Below are positions 21,900 through 33,848 of a DNA stretch of 64,000 nucleotides, piece after piece. The position numbers and the translations under genes are program-made. Under the pieces are notes generated by a model. It was given only the letters and a program-made list of their open reading frames with translations. It searched no databases and was not told where the DNA came from. Within the stretch, counting starts at the first letter, position 1. Each line of letters opens with the position of its first letter. The DNA comes from Rosa chinensis (taxonomy: Eukaryota; Streptophyta; Magnoliopsida; Rosales; Rosaceae), in assembly GCF_002994745.2 (NCBI RefSeq), contig NC_037089.1, positions 1,611,001-1,675,000 of the forward strand. Direction: 5' to 3'.

Positions 21900-24720
21900 G
21901 TAGGCTCATCTGTGGTAGACTTCAAACCACAATTGTTCGAACATGCGTAACTATGGATCCAATCCATATACATTCACGAACCACTTCGTGAAGAGCAATG
22001 ATCTCTGCATTGTTCGAAGATATAGCGACTACGGTCTGTTCTGTAGACCTCCAAGATATCACGGTCTTTTCCCATGGTGAACACTTAACCGGATTGGGAA
22101 TGACCATTGTGTGGGTTAGACAGATACCCAACATCAGCAAAACCTTCCAAAACACATGTCGTTTTGGAATGGGGATAGAGAACGCAGGCCAGCGTTGGCG
22201 GCGTTTCTTGTGTGTGATGGGTCCGAATCCATCATCTCTTCGTAGGGATAGAACAAGCCCATATCAATCGTACATCTCAAATATCGAAAGATATCTTTTA
22301 CACCAATCCAATGGCGTCGCGTTGGCGCAGAGCTATATCTAGCTAACAAGTTTACAACATATGAGATGTCCAGTCTTGTGCATTGAGATAAGTACAATAA
22401 TGCGCCTATTGTACTAAGTAAGGCACTTTTACCTCTAGCACATCTTCGTCATCATCCCTTTGACGAAGATGATCATTTTCAGGATCAAGACTACGGACGA
22501 TCATGGGGGTGCTTGAAGGCTTGACTTTGTCAAAATGCCTAAGCATCTATCGACACGATGCTCAAGTTCCAAACCGAGACATAATCGTGTTCTCCCAAAA
22601 TCCTTCATCTCAAACTCGGATTTCAAGTGTTCAGCGGTTTCCCTTAACTCTTTAAGGGCTTCTAATGAAGATCATGTCCAACATGAACCGCGATGGAATC
22701 CGAAACTTGTCATAGAAACGCGTGGGCATATCCCTTCCCAATCAAGTAGTCACTTTAGTGAGCATTTCAACCTCTTTGTAAACGCGCTCCATGGTCTAGA
22801 GCCACTTGACTTGGGTAAATGAAGTTCGCCATGAACCTTGATGTATATTCCGTATCTAGATCCCTATAGAGATACGCAGTGACCATATTTGTAAGCTGCA
22901 TGTTCAGTTATTCGGAAACTACCAAACTGACAGGGTAGTGGAGTGCAATGACATCCATTACGAGAGAATATGTCTCATCGTAGTCGATTCCAGGGCGTTT
23001 TGTGAGAAGCCTTGCTCCATAAGGCGAGATTACCATCTCTTTTTCTCATTACGCTTTCTAACAAAGACCCATTAGTCAACAGGTTTTATGTTAGGAGGTG
23101 TTGGCATCTCTAGCTCGAAAACTTTCCTCTTCGTTAGAGAATCATCTTAACCTGGATCGCATCTTTCCATTTAGGCCAAAAACTCTCTACGTTGGCATTC
23201 ATTCATCAACGGAGCGTGGTTCGATATCATCGGACTCAGCAAACTCATGCGCAACAAAATGCGTAACTACATCATCAATTATGATGGAGTTTCTATCCCA
23301 CGTCTCATGTACACTAGTGTAAGTTTCATAGAGCTCTATATTCTCAGGAATAGGGTTTGACGTTGAGGCGTCCCCCAACGATAACCATAACCTGGAAGAT
23401 ACTCATGAGACGGATTTTGAGTCTTGATGAATAAAGGATTGGAATGTGCCAAAGTATCCTTCGAACCCACGGGCCTCCCACGCATCCTAGCTGGGGTCAG
23501 GGCCTGTAACGCCAGAGTGCCACTCTCTTTGGCGTTGGCGCCATACCCACCTCCGTGTGCGGTGGCGCTACGTCCTCTCATAGGGACGTCCTTCCTTGCA
23601 GGCATGTTTGCAGCATATTTGTGTGATCTCGTCACTTTAATAGGGATCAAGATGAGACATAGTGGGGACAGACTACGACAATTCCTGTTGTTCCTGTTGA
23701 ACATTCGTGTTCTTATCTCCCCCTAACGACGGGAAGACTGTCTCATCAAAGTGACATCCGCAAATCTAGCGGTAAGGAGATCGCCTAGCAAGGGCATTTA
23801 AGTGGCGGACGATTGTTGGAAGTCTCAAATCCAACGTAGTTGCCCATTCGTCTGTAAGGACCCATCATAGAGCGCTGTGGCGGCGCAATTGGCACAAAAA
23901 TGGCTCACTCAAATGTGCGTAAGTACAAAAGACGTGTACCCAGTCACTAGCTGTAACGCAGAGGTACATTGAGTGGCATTAGGTCGTAGACGAATTAGCA
24001 TAGCGGCATGCGATATTGCATCACCCCAAGCGGATGTAAGAAGATTGGTGCGCATTACCAATGTTCAGACTACCATCGTAGTCGTTTCCGTGAGACCATT
24101 TGGGTGTGTACATGGGAATGTGATGTCCAACATCAAGCCCATTGCAATATCCATCGAAAGTCTTCGATGTAAACTCACTAGCATAGTCAAATCCAATTGA
24201 CTGAATAGGATGATTTGGGGAGTGAGCCCATTGTCATATGATATGTGCTAGGAGTGTAGCGTAAGCAGCATTTATAGGTGGACAATGGCACAACACGTGA
24301 CCAGCGTGTTTGCGTGTCAACCAACATCATAAAATATTTAAGCATCCGCAAGTTGGTTGAATCAATCCACAAAATCCCTACGGATTCTTTGTAAGAACAG
24401 AATGAGTAATGTCATATCCTTTGCATAGGACGGTCTCAGTCCTAATTTCCCTAAGGAATAGGCTTAGTAAACGATGTCGGTGTGAAGTCTTTTTGTAGAC
24501 GGATCATCATATCATGACCAGGATGACCTATCCTGTCGTGACAAAGCCAATATGTGTCTAAGTCCAAGAGATCTTCTCTCATAACTTTATTGGATTTAAT
24601 AGCTCGAATAGTGACATAAAGTCCACTAGAGCGACACATAAACTTCTCTAAAATGCGTCTTTGTTCGCAATCATTAGAGGTAATGCAAAGGAACTCATTT
24701 CCGTTCTCTACATGCATTTT
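21900..24720 (-). pseudogene. Copia pol remnants
   Basis: Pieces in several frames. GAG-pre-integrase lies at 24717-24451 (YWLCHDRIGHPGHDMMIRLQ). Integrase lies near 24372-24187 (YFMMLVDTQTRWSRVVPLST). RNase H and the region before it lie at 22397-21922 (LDISYVVNLLARYSSAPTRR, then HWIGVKDIFRYLRCT, then a damaged C-terminal half). RT traces lie between. There are many stops and frameshifts, so no active polymerase can be made. Confidence 0.85.
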
Positions 24721-25034
24721 CGCATGGAATTCGTTGGCTATTCATAGGGTACGATTTGCCCTAAGAGCGTAGAGAGTTTCTGTGACAACAGTAATCAAGG
24801 TGCCATTTGGCAAGTGGAACTTGGGCTATTCCATGTCCTTGAATTAATACTGATGGTTTAGCCATCGTAGTCACAAAGTCATATGCTCAGAATCAAAATT
24901 GAGTCGTAATGAAAAGAACTCGAAATTTTATTCATAAGCCAACGAAATACATCATTGTTTCTATGATCAAAGAAAATCTAATCCAATAAAAAGGAATATG
25001 GCAATCGCCTACATCTCTTGGAAAATAAAAAGAC

Positions 25035-26124
25035 TTAATCAAAATCGCCAGTTTCTGGGTCTTGATCCTTGTAGTCTTCCACCCTTAGATCTAGATCGCC
25101 ATCTTGATCTTCTTGTGCCATGTAATTCGCTTCCCTTGCTTCACGATACGTCTTGTATGCGTTTGCAACATTCTGGGGTGCGGTACATGTTTTGGCCCAA
25201 TGTTCAGTTGATCCACATCGAAAACAAACATCATTATGGTCAGGCTCCCTTGATCGAGGCGCCATTGGGGCGCGATTTGGACGACCTATCCTCTTTGGTG
25301 GCGTTACCACCATGGTCGGAGGCTCCGCCTCTCTCTCTCTTCACACGTTGACCTCCACGGTTCCGTGCACGCCTCTCTTGGCGATTTCCTTCCTCTTTAG
25401 GGCGAATATATGGACCAGAACGTCCAGAATTGTCCCTATCCTTAGGGTTTCGCTCCTTGCGTCCTCCATTGGGGGCGCGACTATAGTTAGACTCCGGAAT
25501 AGGCTTAGTTCCCACGGGTCTAGCATTATAGTTCTTCACAAGGATATTATCGTGCTTTTCAGCTTCGTTCATGGCGCCAATGAGCTCATGAAACCTTGTG
25601 ATACGTCCTGCATTTACATCAATCCGATAATTCTTTGAAATCATCAGTGCAGAGACGGGGAAGGTAGAGAGAGTCTTCTCGATCAACATCGTATCAGTTA
25701 TGGCTTGGCCACAATACTCCATCAGAGACTTGATACGAAGAGCTTCCGAGTTATAATCAAGCACAGACTTGAAATCACAAAAGCAGAGGCTATGCCATCG
25801 CACTTCTAAATCAGGAAGCAGGGAGTCACGAACGTTGCCAAATCGCTGCTCAAGTTTTACCCATAGCTTTCTTGGGTCTTCCTCATTGAGATATTCATTT
25901 TGGAGCGCGTCATTCATGTGCCTTGTCATGAGAATTATGGCTTTAGCTTGTTTTGCTTCAAAAGCAGTAGCTTGCTCAATGGAGAGCACGTTCTGACTAG
26001 GCTCTTGGATGGTTTCTAGAATTCCATCAGCCTTAAGATGTTGGCGCACATCTCGGACCCACCTATGGTATCCTGCGCCAGTTGTCTCGAGTGGAACAAA
26101 GTTCAACTTGTTCAGGTAACTCAT
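25035..26124 (-). pseudogene. Copia gag with zinc knuckle, one frameshift
   Basis: An ATG at 26124 starts MSYLNKLNFVPLETTGAGYH, the UBN2-type gag N-terminus of plant Copia elements. The frame stays open to 25240 and includes LWVKLEQRFG and an Arg/Gly-rich region. Around 25240-25313 the frame changes, and the downstream frame to 25035 carries the CCHC zinc knuckle CFRCGSTEHWAKTC. Gag packages the RNA in virus-like particles. The frameshift separates capsid from nucleocapsid. Confidence 0.9.
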
Positions 26125-27225
26125 CCTGAAAAACAACACAAGATTAGGGTTAGTTTCGGAGCGGAAAAGGCTACCACGAAAAACTATTAAATTTCTGAGC
26201 GTAGTCGCTTCCAAGAAATTAGGAATTTTCTGAGCGTAGTCGCTTCCAAGAAAATCCGATTCCAAGAGGGGTTTTGGATTAGATCGAAACAACGATGTAT
26301 GTGGTCGATCGTTTTCTTCTCAACAAACTCTAAGTTTGGAGGACTCTACAAGCTCTAAGCTTAGAGTGAGCGCGAACCCCCACAGTTCGGCTTTTGGTCT
26401 CCCCTATGTAGAGAAAGGGGGGTAGAAGAAGGGATTTTGGAAGTCCCCGAGAAAAGAAGAAGAAATTGAAAAAAAACTTCAAAAACGAGAACTTTTAGAA
26501 AAGTTTACCTTAAAAGATGGTCGGAAAAGGCGTCGCCAGAAGTTACTGTAGCGGCCGGAAAGTTACTGTAGCTGACCGGAAAAAGTCGCCGGAAAGTGGC
26601 TGGAAAAGTCGCCGAAAAGTCGCCGGAAGTTGGCCGGAAAAGTGTTGACCGGCGTTGACTGGAGGGTTGACCGGTCATTGACAGGGTGCTGACGTGGCAG
26701 TCCGACGCTGACGTGGCAGATCTGTTGCGGCTTGGCGGCTTGGTAGCTCGGCGGCTCGGGCTTGGCGGCTTGGGCTTCAGGTTGCTGGGCCAAGAGCATA
26801 GGCTTCTGGAACTGGGCTTGGGCTGATCGCAGCTGGGCCTAGGGTTGACCAACGGTGGGTTCGGTTGACTGAGGCACAGATAGAGGATGCAGGCGGCCGG
26901 TTCAGCGGGTCAGGTGGTTCAGGCGGCCGGTTCACGTGGTTCTAGGCCGGTTCCGATCATGATTTTTTGTCTCCGGTGGTTTGAGGTGCTGCTGCAGCTG
27001 CTGGTGAATTTTGGTGGCAGTTGATAGGGAGGAAAGCTCCGAACCGGGGAGAGAGGGTATGGATATTTCCGGGGGCCGGTTCGGGTATTTTCCGGCCGGT
27101 TCTGGGGTCTTCGTCGCCGGTTCTGGGCTCCTGGGGGAGAGAGCTTCAAGGTGGGAGGCGGAGGTTTCGGGGGTTTGGAGGCTACAAATATTAGGTTTCA
27201 GGGTTAGTGTTTCGTGCTGATAACG
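26125..27225 (-). other. Copia 5' leader
   Basis: Non-coding leader between the 5' LTR and gag. The sequence next to the LTR reads CGTTATCAGCACGA on the minus strand, a candidate primer binding site. Bases about 26553-26660 carry repeated GCCGGAAA-like motifs. Open frames here are composition artefacts. Confidence 0.6.
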
Positions 27226-27443
27226 TGTTGTAGAGAAACTGAATTTGGGAGAAATTTTCTGTGTATTCTCATTGATAATAGGGGCCTCTTTATATAGAGG
27301 ATTACAATGCATAGAATCTCAATCATACAAGGAAAGTAATTCTACATTGATTAGGGTTCTAGATCCTTCTAATTAAATCCTATTACCACTAGGTCAAGTA
27401 ACCTAGAGTTTGGGCTAAACACAAATTAGGTTTTCCTTCAACA
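27226..27443 (-). repeat. Copia 5' LTR
   Basis: 218 bp, followed by the CTTTT duplication. Confidence 0.95.
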
Positions 27444-27782
27444 CTTTTAAATTTTTATGATGTTTTTACTTTAAGGACTAAATTCTGCTTACTACCCTAT
27501 ACTTTCAAGGGTTCATCAGTTCAGTCCCTGCAATTCTAATTTAATCAGAAAAGTCCTTGCACTCTCTAATTTCATCAAATTGATCCAATCCGTCACCACT
27601 CCGTCAATTTTCGGGGAAAATTTCCAAAATACCCATCTGCATTCACAACACTGACGCGTCGGTGGGCTGCCTAGCTATGGGTAGTTTGAGAATTTTTCTT
27701 GTGAGAAGGTCCCACGTCAACATTTTAACAGCGAAAATTGATGGAATAGTGACAGATTGGATCGATTTGATGAAATTGGAGA

Positions 27783-30700
27783 CAGGCCCGGCCCTGGCCC
27801 AGGGCAGGCAGGGCGATAGCCCAGGGCCCAAATTTTGGGAGAGAGACCAAAAAAAAAAAAAACCTAAATTCCCAAAGAAAGTCGCGCATCCTTTAAAAGA
27901 AAAAAAAAAAAAAAAAAAAAGTCGCACACGCACTGACGCACATCAGAAGCCCTTCTTTCTCTTTGGCAGAACCTCTCTTCAACTCTTCATCTTCTAGTTT
28001 TTCGCTTCTTCCTCTCAATTTGGGAGTCTCATTAATCATGGAGCAAATCGAGCAATATACCCGTTACCAATTTATGGAGAAGACAATTCATCTTCTCTAT
28101 AATCTCTCTATAAATAGGCTAGCAATTCCTCAATCTCTCTCTCCGACTCTCTCTCAATCTCAATCTCCGTCTCTCAACCTCTCAATTTCGTTGTTTTACT
28201 TGTTCACAAATCACAAATCTTGGGCTTTGTTTCTTATACCTAGAACTAGAAACTGACCATAGCTCTTTCCAATTTTATATCTTTAATTCTTTATAAATTA
28301 TAATTGGTGTACGTTACTTTCTGGGACGAATTCGTCGGCGAGCCGTGCAGTTGTTCCACAACGATCTTGATTCGGTAGTACCTCACTCTCTGATTTTCAC
28401 TTGTTCTTTTTTTCCTGTTTGGTTGCTTAGGAAATTGAAGATGAGGATTCGAATGGTGCAGTTCTTGATTGCTTTTATGTGTGCGTTTGATTCAATGTCT
28501 AACTTCCTTTGTTTTCCAGAATTCCAGTTTAGTGCTTTATCAGACCAATTGTATCACCCACCAGACCACCACAATGATATGAGAAAGAAAGTCGTAAATC
28601 AAGTGATTCAGGTTAGAAATATGATACTATTTTGTTCAATTGAACTTTAGCAATGGAATTTTGTGCATCGGCCATGGGTTTTTATTTTTCTTTTCAATTG
28701 TTTACAGCATTGTGGTGTCATTGGTGTGAAACTGTGAACAAAGTCAAGGACTCAAGGAGGGCAGTTTGCGTAGACAACATATTAGATTTCTCACATCCAG
28801 GTTCTATTGTTCGATTGATATTTGCCCATTTGTTTTTTATTAGAGTAATGTTTCCTAAGAAATACGCATCTGGTAGTGAAAAAAGAAAAAGAAAAAAACA
28901 GCAAGAAGATTTTATAAGCTCCCAAAGAGGTTCATTAGATAAGTTTTTTAAGAAAAGAGGTGTTTCTTCGGAAAATCAAGGTGAAAATGAGGTAACTGAA
29001 GGAGTTCAAGATATAGGTGAGAATGAAAATGAGGTAGCGGAAAGAGTTGAAGATATAGGTGAAAATGAAAATGAGATAGCCGAAGGAGTTGAAGATGTAG
29101 GTGAACATGAAAATGATCAAACAGAAAATATGGAAGAAACAAATGTACTTGAAAGTGAGAATATTGAAATAAATCGTGTGAGTGAACCTTTAGAAGGTAC
29201 AATGCCTTTGAATATATATGATCCTAGAGTTTGGGATAGTTTAGATAGAAAAATGAGAGATCTACTTGTTGAAAAAGGTCCTATTAGAGAAACCAATATT
29301 GTTTTTCCTAAGGATAATCTAAATAGGGGGTTCTCTTTGGATTATTTTTCTCAAAAGATGAGTAATGGTGAACTTTTCGATAGAAAATGGTTGGTTTACT
29401 CAAAAGATTTGGATAAAGTATTTTGTTTTTGTTGTAAAGTTGTAAGAAAAGCTCGTTCTAGGAGTCAATTAGCAAATGAAGGAATTAATGATTGGAAACA
29501 TTTGGGGGATAAGCTTAAACAACATGAAAAGAGTCATGAACACCTCTCTAACCTTAGAGCTTGGAATGAGCTACGAGTGAGATTGAGTACAAATCAAACA
29601 ATTGATAAAGAATTACAAGAGCAAATCAAGAAAGATACAGAGCATTGGAAAGAAGTCATGGTTAGGGTAATTAGTGTTATTAAACGTCTTGCTATGAATA
29701 ATATAGCCTTTCGTGGAACAAATGAAAAAAATCTATGAGGATTCAAATGGAAATTTCTTAGGTTTTCTTGAATCAATAGGAGAGTTTGATCCAATAATGA
29801 AGCATCATTTTCGACTCATTCAAAATAAAAATATTCATTATCATTATCTTAGTCATAAAATACAAAATGAATTGATAGCTATGTTGGCATCAAGTGTCAA
29901 GAGTGAGATTATAAAGAAGATTAAAGAGGCTAAATATTTTTCTGTGATTCTTGATTGCACCCCTGATGCTAGTCACAAAGAGCAAATGACTTTGATAATA
30001 AGATGTGTAGATGTTGCAAGTTGCCCAATAAAAGTAGAAGAGTATTTTTTGGAGTTTTTAAATGTGGAAGATACATCGGGTTTGGGTCTTTTTAATGAAC
30101 TACAAGCTGCTCTAAGCTCTGTTGATTTAGATATTGATGATGTGAGGGGACAAGGTTATGATAATGGTTCCAATATGAGAGGAAAACACCAAGGTGTTCA
30201 GAAAAGGTTACTTGACATAAATCCTAGAGCTTTTTATATGCCATGCGGTTGTCACTCTCTTAATTTAGTACTTTGTGATATGGCAAACTCTTGTCTAAAA
30301 GGAAAATAATTTTCTGGAGCATGTCAGGCCATTTACAATGTGTTTGCTAATTCAACAAAGCGATGGAACCTTTTACTTGAATATGTAGATGAATTAACTT
30401 TGAAATCTTTGTCAGCTACACGGTGGGAAAGTCGTATTGAAAGTGTGAAAGCAATAAAAAGTCAATTTCCCAAAATAAAAGAAGCTTTAATCAAACTTGT
30501 TGAAGTTGGTGATGCATATGATAATCATTTGAGTTGGGAAGTTGGGAAATTATTAGATGGTGAATTTTCAAGTTTTGATTTCATTTTAAGTTTGGTTATA
30601 TGGCATGATATTTTGCACAAAATAAACATGGTAAGCAAAAATTTGCAAGTTGGAGATATGATTCTTGATGTTGCTATTAAAAGTTTAAAAGGGTTGATTT

Positions 30701-31630
30701 CATTTTTTGAAAAATATAGAGAAGATGGATTTAATTCTGCTATAATTGATGCTAAAGAAATTGCAAATGAAATGGGAATTGAGTCTGTATTTCCTGTGAA
30801 GCGTAGGGTTATAAGAAAGAGACATTTTGATGAGATTCCTGATACAGATAGAGAACAACAATCAGCTCAAGAAGATTTTATAACTGATTACTTTCTTGTC
30901 TTAGTTGATATGGCTCTTTCTCAATTGAGGAGTAGATTTGAACAAATGGAAAGTTTTGAATATGTATTTGGCTTCTTATTTGATGCATTACGGTTGGTTT
31001 CATTGGATGATGAAGAAATGAAAAATTGTTGTTTGAAACTTGAACTTGCTTTGAAACATGGTGAGGTGTCTGATATTGATGCAAAATATTTGCTTTCTGA
31101 GTTGCAAATATTGCAGGAAATGCTACCAAATGAAGCATATGAAACAGGAAAACCATGGAATTCCATTAAAATTATGGAGTTTGCAAAAAAAATGGATATG
31201 TTTCCAAATATTTTGGTTGCTTATAGGATTTTATTAACTGTACCTGTTACAGTAGCATCTGCAGAAAGAAGTTTTTCAAAATTAAAGTTATTAAAATTAA
31301 TCTTATTTGCGGACAACGATGACTCAAGATAGGTTGAATGGTTTAGCAATCTTGAGTATTGAAAAGAATATGTTGAAAAATGTTGAGGTTGAGCACATAA
31401 TTGATGACTTTGCATCTAAAAATGCAAGAAGAAGTCATTTTAGATGAGATTTGATTGATATAATGTGATGTAATCTTTATTTTTCGGGGTATTGGTCTTA
31501 CGTCCCCCACCCCCCCCGGTTGTATCATATTTTTTTCATCAATATGAAACATTTAAATTTTTTTTTATATATATAAAAGGCCCAATTTTATTCTTCGCCC
31601 CGAGCCTTGAATTTCCCAAGGCCGGGCCTG
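27783..31630 (+). mobile_element. hAT transposon (3,848 bp), full length but inactive
   Basis: Target duplication ATTGGAGA at 27775-27782 and 31631-31638. Terminal inverted repeats are CAGGCCCGGCCCTGG and CCAAGGCCGGGCCTG, with one mismatch. It encodes a hAT transposase in the plus direction. Poly-A runs lie at about 27849-27860 and 27901-27919. It sits inside the Mutator-like MITE. Confidence 0.95.
28848..31447 (+). pseudogene. hAT transposase (TTF zinc finger, DUF4371, dimerisation domain), broken
   Basis: Start ATG at 28848, right after a likely AG acceptor. In order: a basic N-terminus (KRKRKKQQ), an acidic repeat of about 13 residues (GENENEVAERVEDI-like, four units), a TTF-type zinc finger region (KVFCFCCKVVRKA...HEKSHEHL), a DUF4371 core ([44 protein letters not shown]) and the C-terminal dimerisation domain ([14 protein letters not shown]). 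Three lesions: an extra A in the A-run near 29727-29733 ending at 29738, a TAA at 30307-30309, and a frameshift near 31310, after which RLNGLAILSIEKNML ends at 31447. It resembles the ZMYM/TTF-type hAT transposases. No active enzyme is expected. Confidence 0.93.
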
Positions 31631-31945
31631 ATTGGAGAGGGCAAAGACTTTTCTGATTAAATTAGAAGTGCAGGGACTGAACTGATGAACCCTTGAAAAT
31701 ACAAGGTAGTAAGCCGAATTTAATCCTTATTTTAAAATACAAAGGTATTATTGAAACGTTGATATATTTTTACTTTCCTTTTCTGCACCAACCAAATACC
31801 GGAAGGGAAATCAAATTGTTTTTTCTGAATACTTTCTCTGCTTTACCAAATAAAGGAAAGGAAATCTGACAGGAACCGTAGTTTCTTTTCCTCATGGAAA
31901 AGACAAGGGAATTGATTTCCCTTTTGTGAACCAAACGAGACCTTA

Positions 31946-33700
31946 ATGAATGTGCTCGACCCCCTTAAATGGGCATTAATTGGGCTGAGTCTTACTTTAC
32001 TTTCGATGTGGGAGAAACATCCCTCCTACCTAGTCGTTTACTTAAGTTGGGATATCTCTCTAAGGAATTTGGTTGCTATCCCTTGTGCATCGACCCAAGG
32101 TCAAGTCTCAATAGTCATGTTCATGATTGCGGTACTTAATTTGGGTATCCCGACATAAGATACCGGAAGTAGTGTTTGATGTCAGTTCATGTGCCAGTAT
32201 ACTATGTTGCTGGTATGTAAAAGGTGTATAGGAGGAAGTATGTTGACGACTTAGAGATAGTATATTGAAAATTAACAAATTCAATTACAATATACGAAAG
32301 TGTAGGCAAAATTGTTCTGAATGTGCCAAATTCGTATTTTTTTGAATTTCTGAGAAGATGATTTTAATACAGAAGCACTGCTCCCATTATTTTGCACAAG
32401 TTGAGGTATGGAGAATCACTTTATGATATTTTAAAATTTATTTTACTGTTTTAGTTTGGTTTTTCTTTTTAGTTGAATGTGGCTTTATGCCGGCAATAAG
32501 TCTCTGCCGAGCTATGGTAGGGCGCTTGGGCTTTGTCTTGGACTACACACCTTGTGTGCCTTGTTTGCTCTGGTTAGGCGGCGACGACAAAGTATATAGT
32601 CGTAACCTCCCAATAGCAGAATGAGACTAAGTACTATCGAATTGATTTTTCGGTGGCAATATGTTGGGAAAGCTGATAGTAATAGTAAATTATGGCTTTG
32701 CGTTGTGCACTCTTCTCTAATTAGTGTTTGTTAGAATACATATGCTTAGTTGAGACTCTGGTTATGATCTCGAGATGTTCTCTTGATACTTATTGTATTT
32801 TGGGGTCCAGACACAATGTCCACATGTATTTTGCGGTTTCATTAATGGTCAAAACTTGAAGGCATGGGTCATATTTAAAAACAAAAAAAAGTTTTTACAA
32901 AAGAAATTAAGTTTGATAATAATTAAATATCAATAAGGCAAGATTATAGAAATTTCAATAAACAATTGAGTAATTTTTGGAGTAGCATTTGAAAAAAAAA
33001 ATCTTTAACGCCAAACCATTTTATGGTGTCAAACTACTACATGGCTGCCATGATGTGTTGATCCGATCAATAAGATTTACTCAATCTTTATAGGACCCAA
33101 TACAGAGTTAAATAAGTTATATTAGTTCTCCTAACCAACAACAAGCACTTATCTGGACCAATCATATTTGTCCGAACAACAATACACACATTGCGATCCG
33201 AGAGACTATACGATAATTTCCTTAAACCGTCCTTATTGATAATTTGATATGATGGGTAGGGGTTGCGTGGCCCGTTTAGGAGGTTAAGCAAAATTAAAGA
33301 GCACGGTCCGGTATTCCCTGGGCTCCAAGAAATCCGTGATAGGCGGTGGGCTGTTATCTTCCTAACAGAGACGGTTCCATTCTCTCTCAGAACCGCCCAG
33401 CGAAAATCCACTGACAAGGAAACACGTGTCGATAGGCTCAACAACCACAACCCCTACCTTCTGGACGCGTGGCCACGTAGTCGCTTTCGCGTCAACTAAA
33501 GTTCCAAACCACACATCATTACCCCTCCTTTCTCCCAAATTTACAAATCTACCAACCAGATGGATAACTCCAAGAAACCAACCACATAAGAAAACGACAA
33601 CCGTAGGGATGCCCTTCGTAAATCAGTGAAAACAACAGGTGCAGAAAAGGAATCTAAACTTCGGGTAAACCCTTTCACGCGCCAAAGTCGGTTCCAGAAC
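31946..33700. other. intergenic, no gene recognised
   Basis: AT-rich, with weak open frames only (31946-32158, 33088-33450). The last 250 bp are the upstream region of the next gene. No terminal repeats were recognised. Confidence 0.4.
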
Positions 33701-33710
33701 CCCACGCCCC

Positions 33711-33720
33711 GTCACGTGAC
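33711..33720. promoter_or_regulatory. palindromic G-box
   Basis: GTCACGTGAC, a perfect palindrome with the CACGTG core bound by bZIP and bHLH factors in light, ABA and stress responses. It lies 17 bp before the TATA box and 129 bp before the ATG at 33849. Confidence 0.65.
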
Positions 33721-33736
33721 TTATTGAGACCCTCAG

Positions 33737-33745
33737 CTATAAATA
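33737..33745 (+). promoter_or_regulatory. TATA box
   Basis: CTATAAATA, about 100 bp upstream of the chosen ATG at 33849, a normal arrangement for a plant gene with a short leader. Confidence 0.7.
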
Positions 33746-33848
33746 CACACCCTCGCACATGGATATGTATATAGCAATCTCCACGATCACAAAAAACAAA
33801 AAACAAAAAAAAAACAAAATCCCAAAAATTAGAAAAGCTGTAGAGAAA

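Larger units (their letters stand above)
21265..27443 (-). mobile_element. Ty1-Copia LTR retrotransposon with near-identical LTRs
   Basis: It has 218-bp LTRs at 21265-21482 and 27226-27443 (TG...CA ends, one visible mismatch). The target duplication is CTTTT at 21260-21264 and 27444-27448. Coding order on the minus strand is gag, zinc knuckle, GAG-pre-integrase, integrase, RT, RNase H, which is the Copia order, so the right LTR is the 5' one. A purine-rich CATCAGGGGGAG motif lies near 21635-21646, inside the 3' end. The gag is nearly intact but the pol region is shattered. The leader (26125-27225) is long, GC-rich and non-coding. Confidence 0.95.
27475..31726. mobile_element. Mutator-like MITE split by a hAT transposon
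   Basis: Long terminal inverted repeats of about 85-90 bp: the left one starts GGACTAAATTCTGCTTACTA and the right one, reversed, starts GGATTAAATTCGGCTTACTA. The flanks are TTACTTTAA (27466-27474) and TTATTTTAA (31727-31735), a 9-bp duplication with one mismatch, as for Mutator-like elements. Without the hAT insertion and one 8-bp duplication the element is about 396 bp and non-coding. Confidence 0.85.
21046..31942. mobile_element. Harbinger/Tourist-like element split by nested insertions
   Basis: The outermost layer begins GGCCTCGTTTTGGTTTGC and ends TGAACCAAACGAGACC, an imperfect terminal inverted repeat. It is flanked by TTA at 21043-21045 and 31943-31945, the 3-bp duplication of PIF/Harbinger elements. 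Removing the inserted Copia (21265-27443) and MITE (27475-31726) leaves a core of about 450 bp without coding potential, so the original was a Tourist-like MITE. Confidence 0.8.

Noticed and set aside
23336..23726. Overlapping frames of 100-122 codons on both strands
   Set aside because: They lie in the decayed pol region of the Copia element and match no domain in that frame.
26505..27312. Pro-rich open frames in the Copia leader as a captured gene
   Set aside because: Frames overlap in several phases, follow GC-rich repeats, and have no similarity to known proteins; they sit where a leader is expected.
28935..29202. Phe/Leu-rich minus-strand frames
   Set aside because: They are the antisense of the acidic repeat in the hAT transposase.
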